DNA of 64,000 nucleotides from Streptomyces sp. MMG1121 (GTDB taxonomy: Bacteria > Actinomycetota > Actinomycetes > Streptomycetales > Streptomycetaceae): assembly GCF_001280015.1 (NCBI RefSeq), contig NZ_LGDV01000196.1:1-64000 (forward strand), given 5' to 3'. Below are positions 27,780 through 38,455 of the stretch, in pieces (position 1 is the first letter of the stretch; each line of letters begins with the position of its first letter). A model generated the notes under the pieces. That model was not told the DNA's origin and did no database searches. It saw only the letters and a program-made list of their open reading frames with translations. Made by a program: the position numbers and the translations under genes.

Positions 27780-29471
27780 ATGCAAACCCCCACATACGGA
27801 CCCACGTATCTGGCGGCGGGGCTACAGCTCCCCGTCAACTGGCTGGACTACACGATCCTGGCGATCTACTTCGTCGTCGTGCTCGGCATCGGCCTCGCCG
27901 CCCGCCGCTCGGTGAAGACCAGCCTCGACTTCTTCCTCTCCGGACGCTCGCTGCCCGCCTGGATCACCGGCCTCGCCTTCATCTCGGCGAACCTGGCGGC
28001 CACCGAGATCCTCGGCATGGCCGCCAACAGCGCCCAGTACGGCGCCTACACCGTGCACTGGTACTGGATCGGCGCCATCCCCGCCATGGTCTTCCTGGGC
28101 CTGGTGATGATGCCCTTCTACTACGGCAGCAAGGTCCGCTCGGTCCCCGAGTTCCTGCTGCTGCGCTTCGACCGGGCCGCCCACCTGCTCAGTTCGATCC
28201 TGTTCGCGTTCGCCGCCATCCTGATCGCGGGCGTCAACCTCTACGCCCTCGCGATCGTCGTCGAGGCGCTGCTGGGCTGGCCGCAGTGGGTCGCCATCGT
28301 GGTGGCCGGCGCGTTCGTGCTGGCGTACATCACGCTGGGCGGTCTGTCCTCCGCGATCTACAACGAGGTGCTCCAGTTCTTCGTGATCCTGGCCGCCCTC
28401 ATCCCGATCACCATTCTCGGCCTGAAGAAGGTCGGCGGCTGGGGCGGGCTGACCGACAAGCTCACCGCCACTCACGGCCACAACTTCACGACCGCGTGGG
28501 GCGGTACCGGCATCGGCAGCACCAACCCGCTCGGCGCGAACTGGCTGACCATCGTCCTGGGCCTCGGCTTCGTCCTCTCCTTCGGCTACTGGACGACGAA
28601 CTTCGCCGAGGTGCAGCGCGCCCTGTCCGCGAAGAACCTCTCCGCCGGGCAGCGGACCCCGCTGATCGCCGCCTACCCGAAGATCTTCATCGTCTTCCTG
28701 GTGATGATCCCGGGCCTGGTCGCCGCCGCGCTCGTGCCCACGATCGGCACCTCCGGCTCGGGCCTGCAGTACAACGACGCCATCCCGTACCTGATGCAGG
28801 AACTGCTGCCCAACGGCGTGCTCGGCATCGCGGTCACCGGTCTGCTGGCGGCCTTCATGGCGGGCATGGCGGCGAACGTGTCGTCGTTCAACACGGTGTT
28901 CACGAACGACATCTGGGCGAAGTACGTGGTGCGGGGCCGCGAGGACGCGTACTACGTCCGTTTCGGCCGCCTGATCACCGCGATCGGTGTGGCCGCGTCG
29001 GTCGGTACGGCGTTCCTGGCGTCCTCGTTCTCGAACATCATGAGCTATCTGCAGACGCTGTTCTCCTTCTTCAACGTGCCGATGTTCGTCGTCTTCATCG
29101 TCGGCATGTTCTGGAAGCGCGCGTCCGCCAAGTCCGGCTTCTGGGGCCTGCTCGCCGGCACCGTGACCGCGATGGTCAACTACTTCGTGCTCTACAAGAA
29201 GGGCATCATCTCGATCCCCACCGACCAGGGCGCCAACTTCGTCTCCGCGATCGCGGGCTTCGTCGCGGGTGCGGTCGTGATGGTCGCGGTGTCGTTCTTC
29301 ACCAAGCCGAAGCCGGCCGAGGAACTGCGGGGCCTGGTCTACGGCACCCGGTCCCCCGGCATGTCCGAGGCGCCCGCCGCCGGCGACGACGCCTGGTACC
29401 GCAAGCCGGCCCTGCTGGGCTGGGGCGCGGTCGTCCTGGCTGCCGCCTGCTACATCCCGTTCTCTTTCTGA
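27780..29471 (+). CDS. Sodium:solute symporter, probable sodium/galactose transporter (563 aa)
   Basis: An SSS-family permease with about 14 membrane segments, starting with NWLDYTILAIYFVVVLGIGL. The motifs FFLSGRSLPAWITGLAFISA and NLAATEILGMAANSAQYG, and GLLAAFMAGMAANVSSFNTV further on, are typical of the SGLT/sugar branch rather than the acetate branch. It is transcribed away from galTEK across the shared promoter region, which makes galactose the likely substrate. The ATG at 27780 is chosen (weak GAAGCGAG upstream); GTG 27774 is the alternative. A small membrane protein gene follows 21 bp downstream. Confidence 0.9.
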   Translation: MQTPTYGPTYLAAGLQLPVNWLDYTILAIYFVVVLGIGLAARRSVKTSLDFFLSGRSLPAWITGLAFISANLAATEILGMAANSAQYGAYTVHWYWIGAIPAMVFLGLVMMPFYYGSKVRSVPEFLLLRFDRAAHLLSSILFAFAAILIAGVNLYALAIVVEALLGWPQWVAIVVAGAFVLAYITLGGLSSAIYNEVLQFFVILAALIPITILGLKKVGGWGGLTDKLTATHGHNFTTAWGGTGIGSTNPLGANWLTIVLGLGFVLSFGYWTTNFAEVQRALSAKNLSAGQRTPLIAAYPKIFIVFLVMIPGLVAAALVPTIGTSGSGLQYNDAIPYLMQELLPNGVLGIAVTGLLAAFMAGMAANVSSFNTVFTNDIWAKYVVRGREDAYYVRFGRLITAIGVAASVGTAFLASSFSNIMSYLQTLFSFFNVPMFVVFIVGMFWKRASAKSGFWGLLAGTVTAMVNYFVLYKKGIISIPTDQGANFVSAIAGFVAGAVVMVAVSFFTKPKPAEELRGLVYGTRSPGMSEAPAAGDDAWYRKPALLGWGAVVLAAACYIPFSF

Positions 29472-29492
29472 CGCGGAAGGACCGAGCACATC

Positions 29493-29834
29493 ATGAGCGA
29501 CAACGAGCACTCCGACCGCGAGCACGAGGGCTTCCACTACGGCGAGGCGGACGTCCAGCGGGAAGTCACCGAGCTGGAGAGCAAGTCCGCGACCGCGGCC
29601 CGCATCTTCGACCTGCGCCGCATCATCGGCGGCCTGTTCGTGCTGTACGGCGTCATCGTCACGATCACCGGCATCACCGACTCCCGGGCCGCCATCGACA
29701 AGGCCCAGGGCGTCAACATCAACCTCTGGACCGGCATGGGCATGCTGCTCCTGGGCATCTTCTTCCTGGCCTGGCTGAAGCTCCGGCCCACAGCGCCTCA
29801 GCCGCTTCCTCAGGAGGATTCGCCGCAGGAGTGA
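29493..29834 (+). CDS. Small two-helix membrane protein paired with the symporter (113 aa)
   Basis: A hydrophilic acidic start (SDNEHSDREHEGFHYGEADV) is followed by two membrane helices (IGGLFVLYGVIVTITGI and INLWTGMGMLLLGIFFLAWL) and a Pro/Glu tail. It follows the symporter by 21 bp with GGAAGGACC as ribosome binding site, so they form one transcript. Size and position recall the DUF485 partner of acetate symporters at the left edge of this window, though the sequence is different. No function is known; an accessory subunit is a reasonable guess. Confidence 0.75.
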   Translation: MSDNEHSDREHEGFHYGEADVQREVTELESKSATAARIFDLRRIIGGLFVLYGVIVTITGITDSRAAIDKAQGVNINLWTGMGMLLLGIFFLAWLKLRPTAPQPLPQEDSPQE

Positions 29835-29839
29835 CCGCC

Positions 29840-29884
29840 GGCCGGGGGACGGTTCCGCCGTAGAGGCGCGGACCGTCCCCGGCC
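29840..29884 (+). terminator. Hairpin terminator of the symporter unit
   Basis: GGCCGGGGGACGGTTCCGC pairs with GCGCGGACCGTCCCCGGCC with two mismatches around a short loop, 6 bp after the stop of the small membrane protein gene. Confidence 0.8.
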
Positions 29885-29959
29885 GCGGGTGCGTCGTGGC
29901 TGGTCGCGCCCCGCGGCGGAGCCGCATGTCGACACAGCCCCGCGGCCCTGACGGACCGC

Positions 29960-30643
29960 TTATCCGGGACCGGAGTCCACCGGGCCCGCCCGGTCCAGCA
30001 GGCCCGTCCGAGCGGCCAGTGCCGCCGCCTCCAGTCTCGAACCCACGCCCAGCTTCATCAGTACGCGCTGCACATGGGTACGCGCGGTGCTCGGGGCGAT
30101 GCCCATGCCGGCCGCGATCAGGCGGGTGTCCTCGCCGTCGGCCACCCGGACCAGGACCTCCACCTCTCGCGGCGTGAGCATCTCCAGCAGCCGCTGTGCC
30201 TCGTCATCGGGCTGGGCAGCGGGGTTGAGCAGTTCCCCGAACGCGCCCTGGAGCAACTGCGGAGCCACCGCCGCCTCGCCCGCGCGCGCCTTCATGATGG
30301 CCCGCTCGACGCCCTCGATCCGCTCGTCGTGCCGGACGTACCCCGACGCCCCCGCCGCGAACGCCGCCGCGATGCCCCGCGGCGACGGCACCGGGCCGAG
30401 CACCAGCACCGCCACCTGTGGCCGCTCCCGCTTGATCTTCGCCACCGGGTCGAAGGCCCCCGGTTCGGCCGGTGCCGCCGTGCCCAGCAGACACACCTCC
30501 GGTGCGCGCGCGATCACCAGGTCCGCCGCGCCCGCGGCCGGCGCCGCGGCGGCGAGCACCCGGTGCCCGCGCAGCTTGAGCGCCGACGCCAGCGCCTCCG
30601 CGAGCAGGCGATGGTCGTCGACGACCATGAGCCGTACTCCCAT
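29960..30643 (-). CDS. LuxR/NarL regulator with a degenerate (pseudo-)receiver domain (227 aa)
   Basis: The fold is that of a NarL response regulator: LMVVDDHRLLAEALASAL at the start and a LuxR HTH at the end (LTPREVEVLVRVADGEDTRL, IAPSTARTHVQRVLMKLGVG). But the strand that normally ends in the phospho-Asp reads APEVCLLGTAAP, with Gly54 where Asp belongs, and the conserved Lys after GASGY is replaced (GYVRHDE). Phosphorylation in the usual way is therefore impossible; the protein is an atypical regulator, perhaps ligand- or partner-controlled. Start ATG 30643 is preferred; ATG 30667 is possible. Confidence 0.85.
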   Translation of the reverse strand: MGVRLMVVDDHRLLAEALASALKLRGHRVLAAAAPAAGAADLVIARAPEVCLLGTAAPAEPGAFDPVAKIKRERPQVAVLVLGPVPSPRGIAAAFAAGASGYVRHDERIEGVERAIMKARAGEAAVAPQLLQGAFGELLNPAAQPDDEAQRLLEMLTPREVEVLVRVADGEDTRLIAAGMGIAPSTARTHVQRVLMKLGVGSRLEAAALAARTGLLDRAGPVDSGPG

Positions 30644-30782
30644 AGAGCCACCCCCCAGTCCCCCCATGGACGCCCCACTATGGACGTCCACCGGTCCACA
30701 AGGACAGAGGGCCCCCCGGCACCTCGCCCTTCATGCCCCCGGAAGCTACACGCTTGTTCGACGTAGCGCTGCCCCTCCTGAT

Positions 30783-30821
30783 GAGAAGTGCCCCGGATCG
30801 ATGAAATCCGGGGCACTTCTC
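30783..30821 (-). terminator. Perfect hairpin terminator
   Basis: GAGAAGTGCCCCGGAT (30783-30798) pairs perfectly with ATCCGGGGCACTTCTC (30806-30821) around a 7-base loop. It lies 28 bp past the stop of the leftward beta-propeller gene and before the regulator gene. Confidence 0.85.
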
Positions 30822-30848
30822 GGTATGTCACCCATTCGGGCGAGAGTC

Positions 30849-32711
30849 TCAGCCGCTCGTACCCAACGCCACCACCAGATACTCCTTGCCGCCCGCGGCG
30901 TACGGCTTGTGCGCGAACACCGCCGACATGAACAGACGGCCGTCGCCGAAGAGGAACTCCGCGGAGTCCGGCAGCATGCTGGTCTCCGCCGCGCGCTCGT
31001 CCGACGTCGCGGGGTTCTCCATCAGCTTGGTCGACTTGAAGCTGCCGCCGTCGATGCTGACGATCTCGCCGCCCTTGTCGTACGGCGGCCGCTTGTAGGC
31101 GATCAGGTTGCCGCCGTCCATGCGCAGCGGGGACAGCTGGTAGCCGTCGCCGGCCGCGGCACGCTGGCCGGTCTGCTTGCCGGTGTTCAGGTCGAAGGCG
31201 ACGATGTCGTTGGTCTGGCTGCCGTCGCTGGAACCGTCGTGCTGCGCAGTCGGCACGTACAGCTTGCCGTTGCCCGCGACGATCTCCTTGCAGCCGTCGA
31301 CCTGGGTGATGCCGTCGCAGCGGCCCCCGTAGGTGTCGCTGGGCGCGGAGATGTGGGCGAGCAGCCTGCCCGTCTTGTCGTCGATGGAGAAGTAGTCCGA
31401 GACACCGCTGCCGGTGGTCGCGTTGTCACCGACGTTGGCCGCCACCACCAGCGGGTCGGTGGAGACGACGGAGGCGTACTGGATGCCCGCGTCCATCTTG
31501 TACTCGGCGATCACCTTCCCCGTCCGGGGGTCGATGTTCTGGATGTGCAGCTCCGGGCTGTCGTACTGACCGCACTTGCGCACCGCGACCAGCTTGGCGC
31601 CGCCGGCGTAGCCGTCGTCGTAGCAGGTGTCGTCCGGCTTGGGCTGCCACAGCAGCTTGCCGGAGTCGAGGTCGAACGCGGCGCCGCCGCTGGTGCTGCC
31701 GACCGCGACGGTGTGCTGAGCGACCGTCACATTCTGGAAACTGATCGGCGTGTCACCGGAGTCGACCGACTTCGTCCACAGCTTCTTGCCCGCGTCGAGG
31801 TCGATCGCGGCGATCTGGGTGCAGCCCGCGAAGGAGTTCTTCCCGGGCGTCTTCGGCTGGTAGGCGATCGCCGTCCGGTCCCCCGAGCCGACGTGGTCAC
31901 TGGCCGCGCAGACCGGGCCGGGCAGCTTGATCGTCCACAGCCTTGTGCCCTTGTCCGGGTCGTAGCCGACGACCTCGGCGATGCCGCTCTTCGCGTACAC
32001 CTTGTCGGTCAGCCATGAGCCGGAGGTGGCGACGACGTCGTCCGCCTTGGGCAGCGGGACCTGGAAGAGCACGTGGGAGGCCGGATCGGCGGGTGCCTTC
32101 TCCTTGCCGCCGGTGGACGTGCCCCCGGTGCCGCCCTTGTCGTTCCCGCCGCCCGAACCGCCGCTGGAGGAGGCGGTGTCGTGCTTCTCGCCGTCGTCAC
32201 CGGAGGAACCGGCGTACCAGATGCCACCGCCGACGATCAGCGCGATGGCGACGACCGCCGCGACGACGATGAGCAGCGTCGTGTTGTTCCGCCCGCCGCC
32301 GCCCGGCGCCGGCTGCAGCGGCACGGTCGGCGGCTGGCCCGGATAGCCGTAGCCCGGCTGCGCGCCCTGCATCGGCTGCGTGGGCCCGTACGGACTCTGC
32401 GGCCCGGGGGCGCCGTAGGGGGCGGCCGGCTGCTGCCCGTACGGGTTCTGCTGCGCGCCGGGGTAGCCGTATCCGGGCTGCGGCGGCTGCGGGGCCGGGG
32501 CCTGCTGCGGGTAGCCGTACCCCGGCTGGGGCTGCGGCGGGGCCGGAGGCTGCTGCGGGTAGCCGTACCCCGGCTGCGGGGCCGGGGGTGCTGGAGGTGC
32601 CGGGGGTGCGGCGGTCGGCTGGTCCTGAGGGGCGCTCGGGGGCGGGGTCGGAGGGCCGAAACCGCCCTGCTGCGGGGGCTGGTTCGGCGGCGGAGGGGGC
32701 GGCTGGGTCAT
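30849..32711 (-). CDS. Membrane-anchored PQQ-like beta-propeller protein with PGYGYPQ tail (620 aa)
   Basis: Residues 1-145 are a cytoplasmic low-complexity tail with repeated QPGYGYPQQ and APPAPP units. One membrane helix follows (LLIVVAAVVAIALIVGGGIW, about 150-170), then a Ser/Gly/Lys linker, then an outer domain of about 400 residues built of repeated blades (for example FDLDSGKLLWQPKP, IDLDAGKKLWTKSV, IDPRTGKVIAEYK), the pattern of PQQ-binding-like beta-propellers. Such blades need not bind PQQ; no enzyme residues are recognised, so an envelope scaffold or sensor is likely. A close paralogue lies upstream with the same architecture. Confidence 0.8.
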   Translation of the reverse strand: MTQPPPPPPNQPPQQGGFGPPTPPPSAPQDQPTAAPPAPPAPPAPQPGYGYPQQPPAPPQPQPGYGYPQQAPAPQPPQPGYGYPGAQQNPYGQQPAAPYGAPGPQSPYGPTQPMQGAQPGYGYPGQPPTVPLQPAPGGGGRNNTTLLIVVAAVVAIALIVGGGIWYAGSSGDDGEKHDTASSSGGSGGGNDKGGTGGTSTGGKEKAPADPASHVLFQVPLPKADDVVATSGSWLTDKVYAKSGIAEVVGYDPDKGTRLWTIKLPGPVCAASDHVGSGDRTAIAYQPKTPGKNSFAGCTQIAAIDLDAGKKLWTKSVDSGDTPISFQNVTVAQHTVAVGSTSGGAAFDLDSGKLLWQPKPDDTCYDDGYAGGAKLVAVRKCGQYDSPELHIQNIDPRTGKVIAEYKMDAGIQYASVVSTDPLVVAANVGDNATTGSGVSDYFSIDDKTGRLLAHISAPSDTYGGRCDGITQVDGCKEIVAGNGKLYVPTAQHDGSSDGSQTNDIVAFDLNTGKQTGQRAAAGDGYQLSPLRMDGGNLIAYKRPPYDKGGEIVSIDGGSFKSTKLMENPATSDERAAETSMLPDSAEFLFGDGRLFMSAVFAHKPYAAGGKEYLVVALGTSG

Positions 32712-32793
32712 GGCGCGGGTACCTCGGTGAGGCTCGGAGGGCCGGACGGCACAAGGACGGGGGACGAGCGAAGAAGAAGGCGCAGGCGGCGGC

Positions 32794-34572
32794 TCAGTTG
32801 CCGAATGCCATGATCAGCTTCTCCTTCGTCTGGTCGTTGCCGGACAGCCGGCCGGAGGAGATGAAGAACCGCCCGTCTTCCCAGTCGACGACCCCTTCGA
32901 AGAAGGTGTCCTCGATCTGCGCCGTGCCCGACGGGTTCTGCAGCAGCTTGGTGGTCGCGTGGGAGGAGCCGGTGACCGGGATCGAGACCACCTGGCCGCC
33001 CGTGTCGTACGACGGCTGCACATACGCGATGAGCTTGCCGCCCTCCTCCTTCATCGGGTACATCGGCTCGTCCGCCGGGGACTTGGCCCGCCACTTCGCC
33101 TTGCCGTCGGCGAGGCTGATCGCGACGATCTCGTTGGCGCTGCCGGTGGTGTCCGTCGGCAGGTACAGCGTGCCGGCGTCCGCGACGACGCCCTGACAGC
33201 CCTGGAGATCGCGTTCGAGGATCGCCCAGCCGCAGCCGGGGGCGAACTTCTCGTCGACCTTGACCTGCGAACGGAACTTGCCGTCCTGGGTGAAGGTGGA
33301 GATGTTCCAGGCCTTCTTGTCCTGGTTGGTCAGGTAGACCACCAGCGGGTCGACGGAGAACGTACGGGAGACCTGCCAGCCCTTCTTGACCGCCTGGGTC
33401 CACTTGACCTTGCCGGTGGCCGGGTCGAGCTCCTGGATCTCGTCGTGCTCGTTGTTCCCGCCGGCGCCGCAGGAGGCCACCTGGATCAGCCGGCTCGCAC
33501 TGCCCGCGTACGCGGCCGGGAAGCAGGCCGAACCGTACTTCTGCTTGTCGTAGAGCTTCTTGCCGCTGTCGATGTCGTACGCCGTGCCCGACTCCGAACG
33601 GGCCACCATCAGCGTCTTGCCGCTCACGGTCAGCTCGACGGTGAGCGCGCTGTCGAACAGCCCGCCGTCGGCGACCTGGCCGCTCCAGCCCTTCTGGCCG
33701 GTGGCGAGGTCGATCTGCTGGAGCTGGTTGCACTTGGCGCTGTTGCTGGTGCCGTTCATGTACGCCACGACGACCTTGTCGTCGGCCGACTTCTGCGAGG
33801 TGACCGCGCAGATCTTCTGCGGGAAGGTGATCGGTGCCCAGGCGGGCTTGCCGTCGCCGACGCCGTAGGCGAAGACCTGCTTGTAGGCCGCCTTCACCAC
33901 CGCCTTGCCGGTGACCCACATACCGGGCGCGTCGGCACCGGAGCCGGGCGCGTCCGGCGCCGACTGGTACCAGAGCACCTTCGCCTCGCCGGCCTTGCGG
34001 CCCGCGTTGAGGTTCTCCGGGTCGTCACCGCCGCCGGCCGCGCTCGGCGAGGCGGAGGCGGAGTGCTTGGGGTCGTCGCTCTGCTGGGCGACGGGCTTCT
34101 TCTTGCCGCCGTCGCCACCGCTGGTGACCGCGTACACGGTGCCGCCGATGACGAGCAGCGCGGCCACCGCGGCACCGATGATCAGCGCCGTCCTCTTCTT
34201 GGCAGGGCCGGTGGCGGGCGCACCCGGGTACGGCGGCTGTTGCTGCGGATAGCCGTAGCCGGGCTGGGGCGCCGCCCCGTAGGGGCCCGGCTGCTGCGGC
34301 TGCTGCGGGTAGCCGTAGGGGCCGGGGGTGCCGGGCGCGGCCGGGGCGCCGTACGGGCCCGGCTGCTGGGGGTAGCCGTAACCGGGCTGCGGTGCGGCGG
34401 GCGGCTGCGGCGGGGCCGCGGGCGGCTGGGCCGGCGGCGGAGGTGTGGGAGGCACGCCCGGGGCACCCGGAGGGTTCTGCGGGGCGCTCGGCGGGCCGAA
34501 ACCGCCCTGCGGTGGCTGGTCCTGCGGCGCTCCGAAACCGCCGTGCGGCGGCTGGTTGGGCGGCTGAGTCAT
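32794..34572 (-). CDS. Paralogous membrane-anchored beta-propeller protein (592 aa)
   Basis: Same design as its neighbour: a Pro/Gly/Tyr tail with repeated PGYGYPQQ and YGYPQQP units (1-125), one membrane helix (TALIIGAAVAALLVIGGTVY), a charged linker, and an outer region of blade repeats (IDLATGQKGWSGQV, YDIDSGKKLYDKQK, LDPATGKVKWTQAV, ISLADGKAKWRAKS). The two genes are 82 bp apart and probably arose by tandem duplication and then diverged. The ATG at 34572 is preceded by GGGGGAAGAG. Function is unknown. Confidence 0.8.
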   Translation of the reverse strand: MTQPPNQPPHGGFGAPQDQPPQGGFGPPSAPQNPPGAPGVPPTPPPPAQPPAAPPQPPAAPQPGYGYPQQPGPYGAPAAPGTPGPYGYPQQPQQPGPYGAAPQPGYGYPQQQPPYPGAPATGPAKKRTALIIGAAVAALLVIGGTVYAVTSGGDGGKKKPVAQQSDDPKHSASASPSAAGGGDDPENLNAGRKAGEAKVLWYQSAPDAPGSGADAPGMWVTGKAVVKAAYKQVFAYGVGDGKPAWAPITFPQKICAVTSQKSADDKVVVAYMNGTSNSAKCNQLQQIDLATGQKGWSGQVADGGLFDSALTVELTVSGKTLMVARSESGTAYDIDSGKKLYDKQKYGSACFPAAYAGSASRLIQVASCGAGGNNEHDEIQELDPATGKVKWTQAVKKGWQVSRTFSVDPLVVYLTNQDKKAWNISTFTQDGKFRSQVKVDEKFAPGCGWAILERDLQGCQGVVADAGTLYLPTDTTGSANEIVAISLADGKAKWRAKSPADEPMYPMKEEGGKLIAYVQPSYDTGGQVVSIPVTGSSHATTKLLQNPSGTAQIEDTFFEGVVDWEDGRFFISSGRLSGNDQTKEKLIMAFGN

Positions 34573-34991
34573 CAGCGCTCTTCCCCCTCGTTCACTGATT
34601 TTTAGCCACGCCCTGAGGTTCTTGACGGACCCTGGGTCGTTACTTCAGAAAGTTCTCAGACGGCCCTTTCTATCACCCGCCCCTGACAGCGCACGGGCTC
34701 GGATCCGCCCCTGTTCCCAAGGGAGAACCGGCCCGTGATGCCGCCGTTACGCGCCTTCACGCCCCCTTCACGCAGCGCACGCACCAGCACCGCGCGCCGG
34801 TCCGGGGCGGGGGCGCCCCGCGGCGACGCGCTGGTGATGAGGGGGCGCGTGGTGGCTGGTTCATACCGCGAGGAGGGGGTGGGGGCGCGAAGGTTGGTTG
34901 TGCGCGCCGCACTTGGCGACGCGCACGCCTCCGCGCACGCGTGCGCGCGCCCGGACCCGTCTCCGCGCTGACCCGTCTCCGCGCTGACCCG
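34573..34991. other. 419-bp intergenic region
   Basis: No gene is seen. The right two-thirds (34780-34990) is GC-alternating, with a 17-bp direct repeat of the form ACCCGTCTCCGCGCTG at about 34957-34990. The left part (34600-34680) is more AT-rich and should hold the promoter of the leftward beta-propeller gene. No terminator hairpin for the ABC-F gene was found. Confidence 0.5.
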
Positions 34992-36797
<1,806 letters not shown>

Positions 36798-36953
36798 TTC
36801 ACTCCTGTGCGCGGGGGTCGGTCAGCCTTCAAGCCTAGGGCCTGTGGGGGTGGGGGCGGGGCGCGAGGGTGTTGTCACTCTTTGTGATGACGTGATCGGG
36901 AAGCGGCCGCTACCGTGGAGGCAGGCAGCAGGATCCCGTCCATGGGAGGAACC

Positions 36954-37547
36954 ATGACCGCCGAGTCCGTGAAGCCCCGGGTGCAGTGGCCGGTGCCGCC
37001 CCAGGACGGATACACCGTGGACGACCTGTTCACGCTGCCGGATCTCCCGCCGCACACCGAGCTGATCGACGGGAGCCTGGTTTTCGTGAGTCCGCAGCGC
37101 TACTTCCACTTCGCCACTATCGATCTGCTGGTCAGTGGCCTGCGCCGCACGCTGCCGTCCGACCTGAAGGTCGCGCGCGAGATGACCGTCGTCCTCGACA
37201 AGCGCAACGGCCCCGAACCGGACATCTCCGTGGTGCGCGCCGAAGCCGTCACCGACCGGCGTCAGACGCACTTCAAGGCGGCCGACGTCCTGCTCGCGAT
37301 CGAGGTCGTCTCGCCGGATTCCGAGGCCCGCGACCGTGACTCCAAGCCGCACAAGTACGCGGCGGCCGGGATCCCTCACTTCTGGCTGGTCGAGATGGGG
37401 GGCCAGGACGACCACCCTGTGGTCCAGGTGTACGAACGCGGCGAGGCCACCGGCACGTACGCGCTGACCGGCATCCACCACGACCACGTCAAGGCCAGTG
37501 TCCCCCACGACATCGACATCGACCTGACCGCCATCGACGCCCTCTGA
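36954..37547 (+). CDS. Uma2/DUF820 family PD-(D/E)xK nuclease-like protein (197 aa)
   Basis: The restriction-endonuclease-like core is clear: LPPHTELIDGSLVFVSPQRY, GPEPDISVVRAE (acidic PD), LLAIEVVSPDSEARDRDSK (E-x-V plus Lys) and KYAAAGIPHFWLVEM. The catalytic set seems intact. Uma2 proteins are abundant in Streptomyces and cyanobacteria; their biological target is not known. The ATG at 36954 has GGGAGGAACC upstream. It is a solitary rightward gene between leftward ABC-F and ispE genes, which suggests independent insertion. Confidence 0.88.
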   Translation: MTAESVKPRVQWPVPPQDGYTVDDLFTLPDLPPHTELIDGSLVFVSPQRYFHFATIDLLVSGLRRTLPSDLKVAREMTVVLDKRNGPEPDISVVRAEAVTDRRQTHFKAADVLLAIEVVSPDSEARDRDSKPHKYAAAGIPHFWLVEMGGQDDHPVVQVYERGEATGTYALTGIHHDHVKASVPHDIDIDLTAIDAL

Positions 37548-37561
37548 CGTCCTCTGGCGCC

Positions 37562-38455
37562 CTAGAGGAGCGTCGCCCCCGGCACGGGTCCCGCCGCCGT
37601 CCGTACGGTGCGGCAGGTGGCGGACGCCCGCAGCGCCGCAGCCACCTTCTCCGCCGACTCGGCGTCACGCGCGAGGAAGGCCGTGGTCGGCCCCGATCCG
37701 GAGACCAGCGCCGTGAGCGCACCCGCCCCGCGCCCCGCCTCCAGCGTGTCCGCCAGCTCCGGGAACAGGGACAGGGCCGCAGGCTGAAGATCGTTCGACA
37801 CGGCCGCCGCGAGCGCTTCCACGTCACCCTTCGCCAGCGCCTCCAGCAGCTCCGCCGAGGCCACCGGCTCGGGAATCTCCCGCCCCTGCGCCAGCCGGTC
37901 GAACTCCCGGAAGACGGCCGGAGTGGACAGCCCCCGCTCGGCCATCGCGAACACCCAGTGGAAGGTGCCGCCCACCTCCAGGGCGGTCAGCCGCTCTCCA
38001 CGCCCGACCCCGAGTGCCGCACCCCCCACCAGGCTGAACGGCACATCGCTGCCCAACTCGGCGCAGATGGCGAGGAGTTCGGCCCGCGAAGCACCCGTGC
38101 CCCACAGCGTGTTGCAGGCGAGCAGCGCGCCCGCGCCGTCCGCGCTGCCGCCCGCCATGCCGCCGGCGACCGGGATGTCCTTGGCGATGTGGATGTGCAC
38201 GGCCGGCTCGATGCCCCGGCGCGCGGCGAGCGCGATCGCGGCGCGCGCGGCGAGGTTGGTGCGGTCCAGGGGGACCTGGTCGGCGTCCGGGCCGGCGCAG
38301 GTGACGCGCAGCTCGTCCGCCGGGGTGACGGTGACCTCGTCGTACAGGCCGACGGCGAGGAAGACGTTGGCGAGGTCGTGGAATCCGTCGGGGCGCGCGG
38401 CGCCGACCGCGAGCTGGACGTTGACCTTGGCCGGCACCCGTACCGTGACGCTCAC
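37562..38455 (-). CDS. ispE: 4-diphosphocytidyl-2-C-methyl-D-erythritol kinase (297 aa)
   Basis: IspE phosphorylates CDP-methylerythritol in the MEP route to isoprenoids. GHMP-kinase motifs: [15 protein letters not shown] (N-terminal), [17 protein letters not shown] (ATP loop), [16 protein letters not shown] and [12 protein letters not shown]. The GTG at 38455 overlaps the rsmA stop by 4 bp (GTGA). Neighbours rsmA and rpfC upstream are the usual actinobacterial context. Confidence 0.96.
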   Translation of the reverse strand: MSVTVRVPAKVNVQLAVGAARPDGFHDLANVFLAVGLYDEVTVTPADELRVTCAGPDADQVPLDRTNLAARAAIALAARRGIEPAVHIHIAKDIPVAGGMAGGSADGAGALLACNTLWGTGASRAELLAICAELGSDVPFSLVGGAALGVGRGERLTALEVGGTFHWVFAMAERGLSTPAVFREFDRLAQGREIPEPVASAELLEALAKGDVEALAAAVSNDLQPAALSLFPELADTLEAGRGAGALTALVSGSGPTTAFLARDAESAEKVAAALRASATCRTVRTAAGPVPGATLL

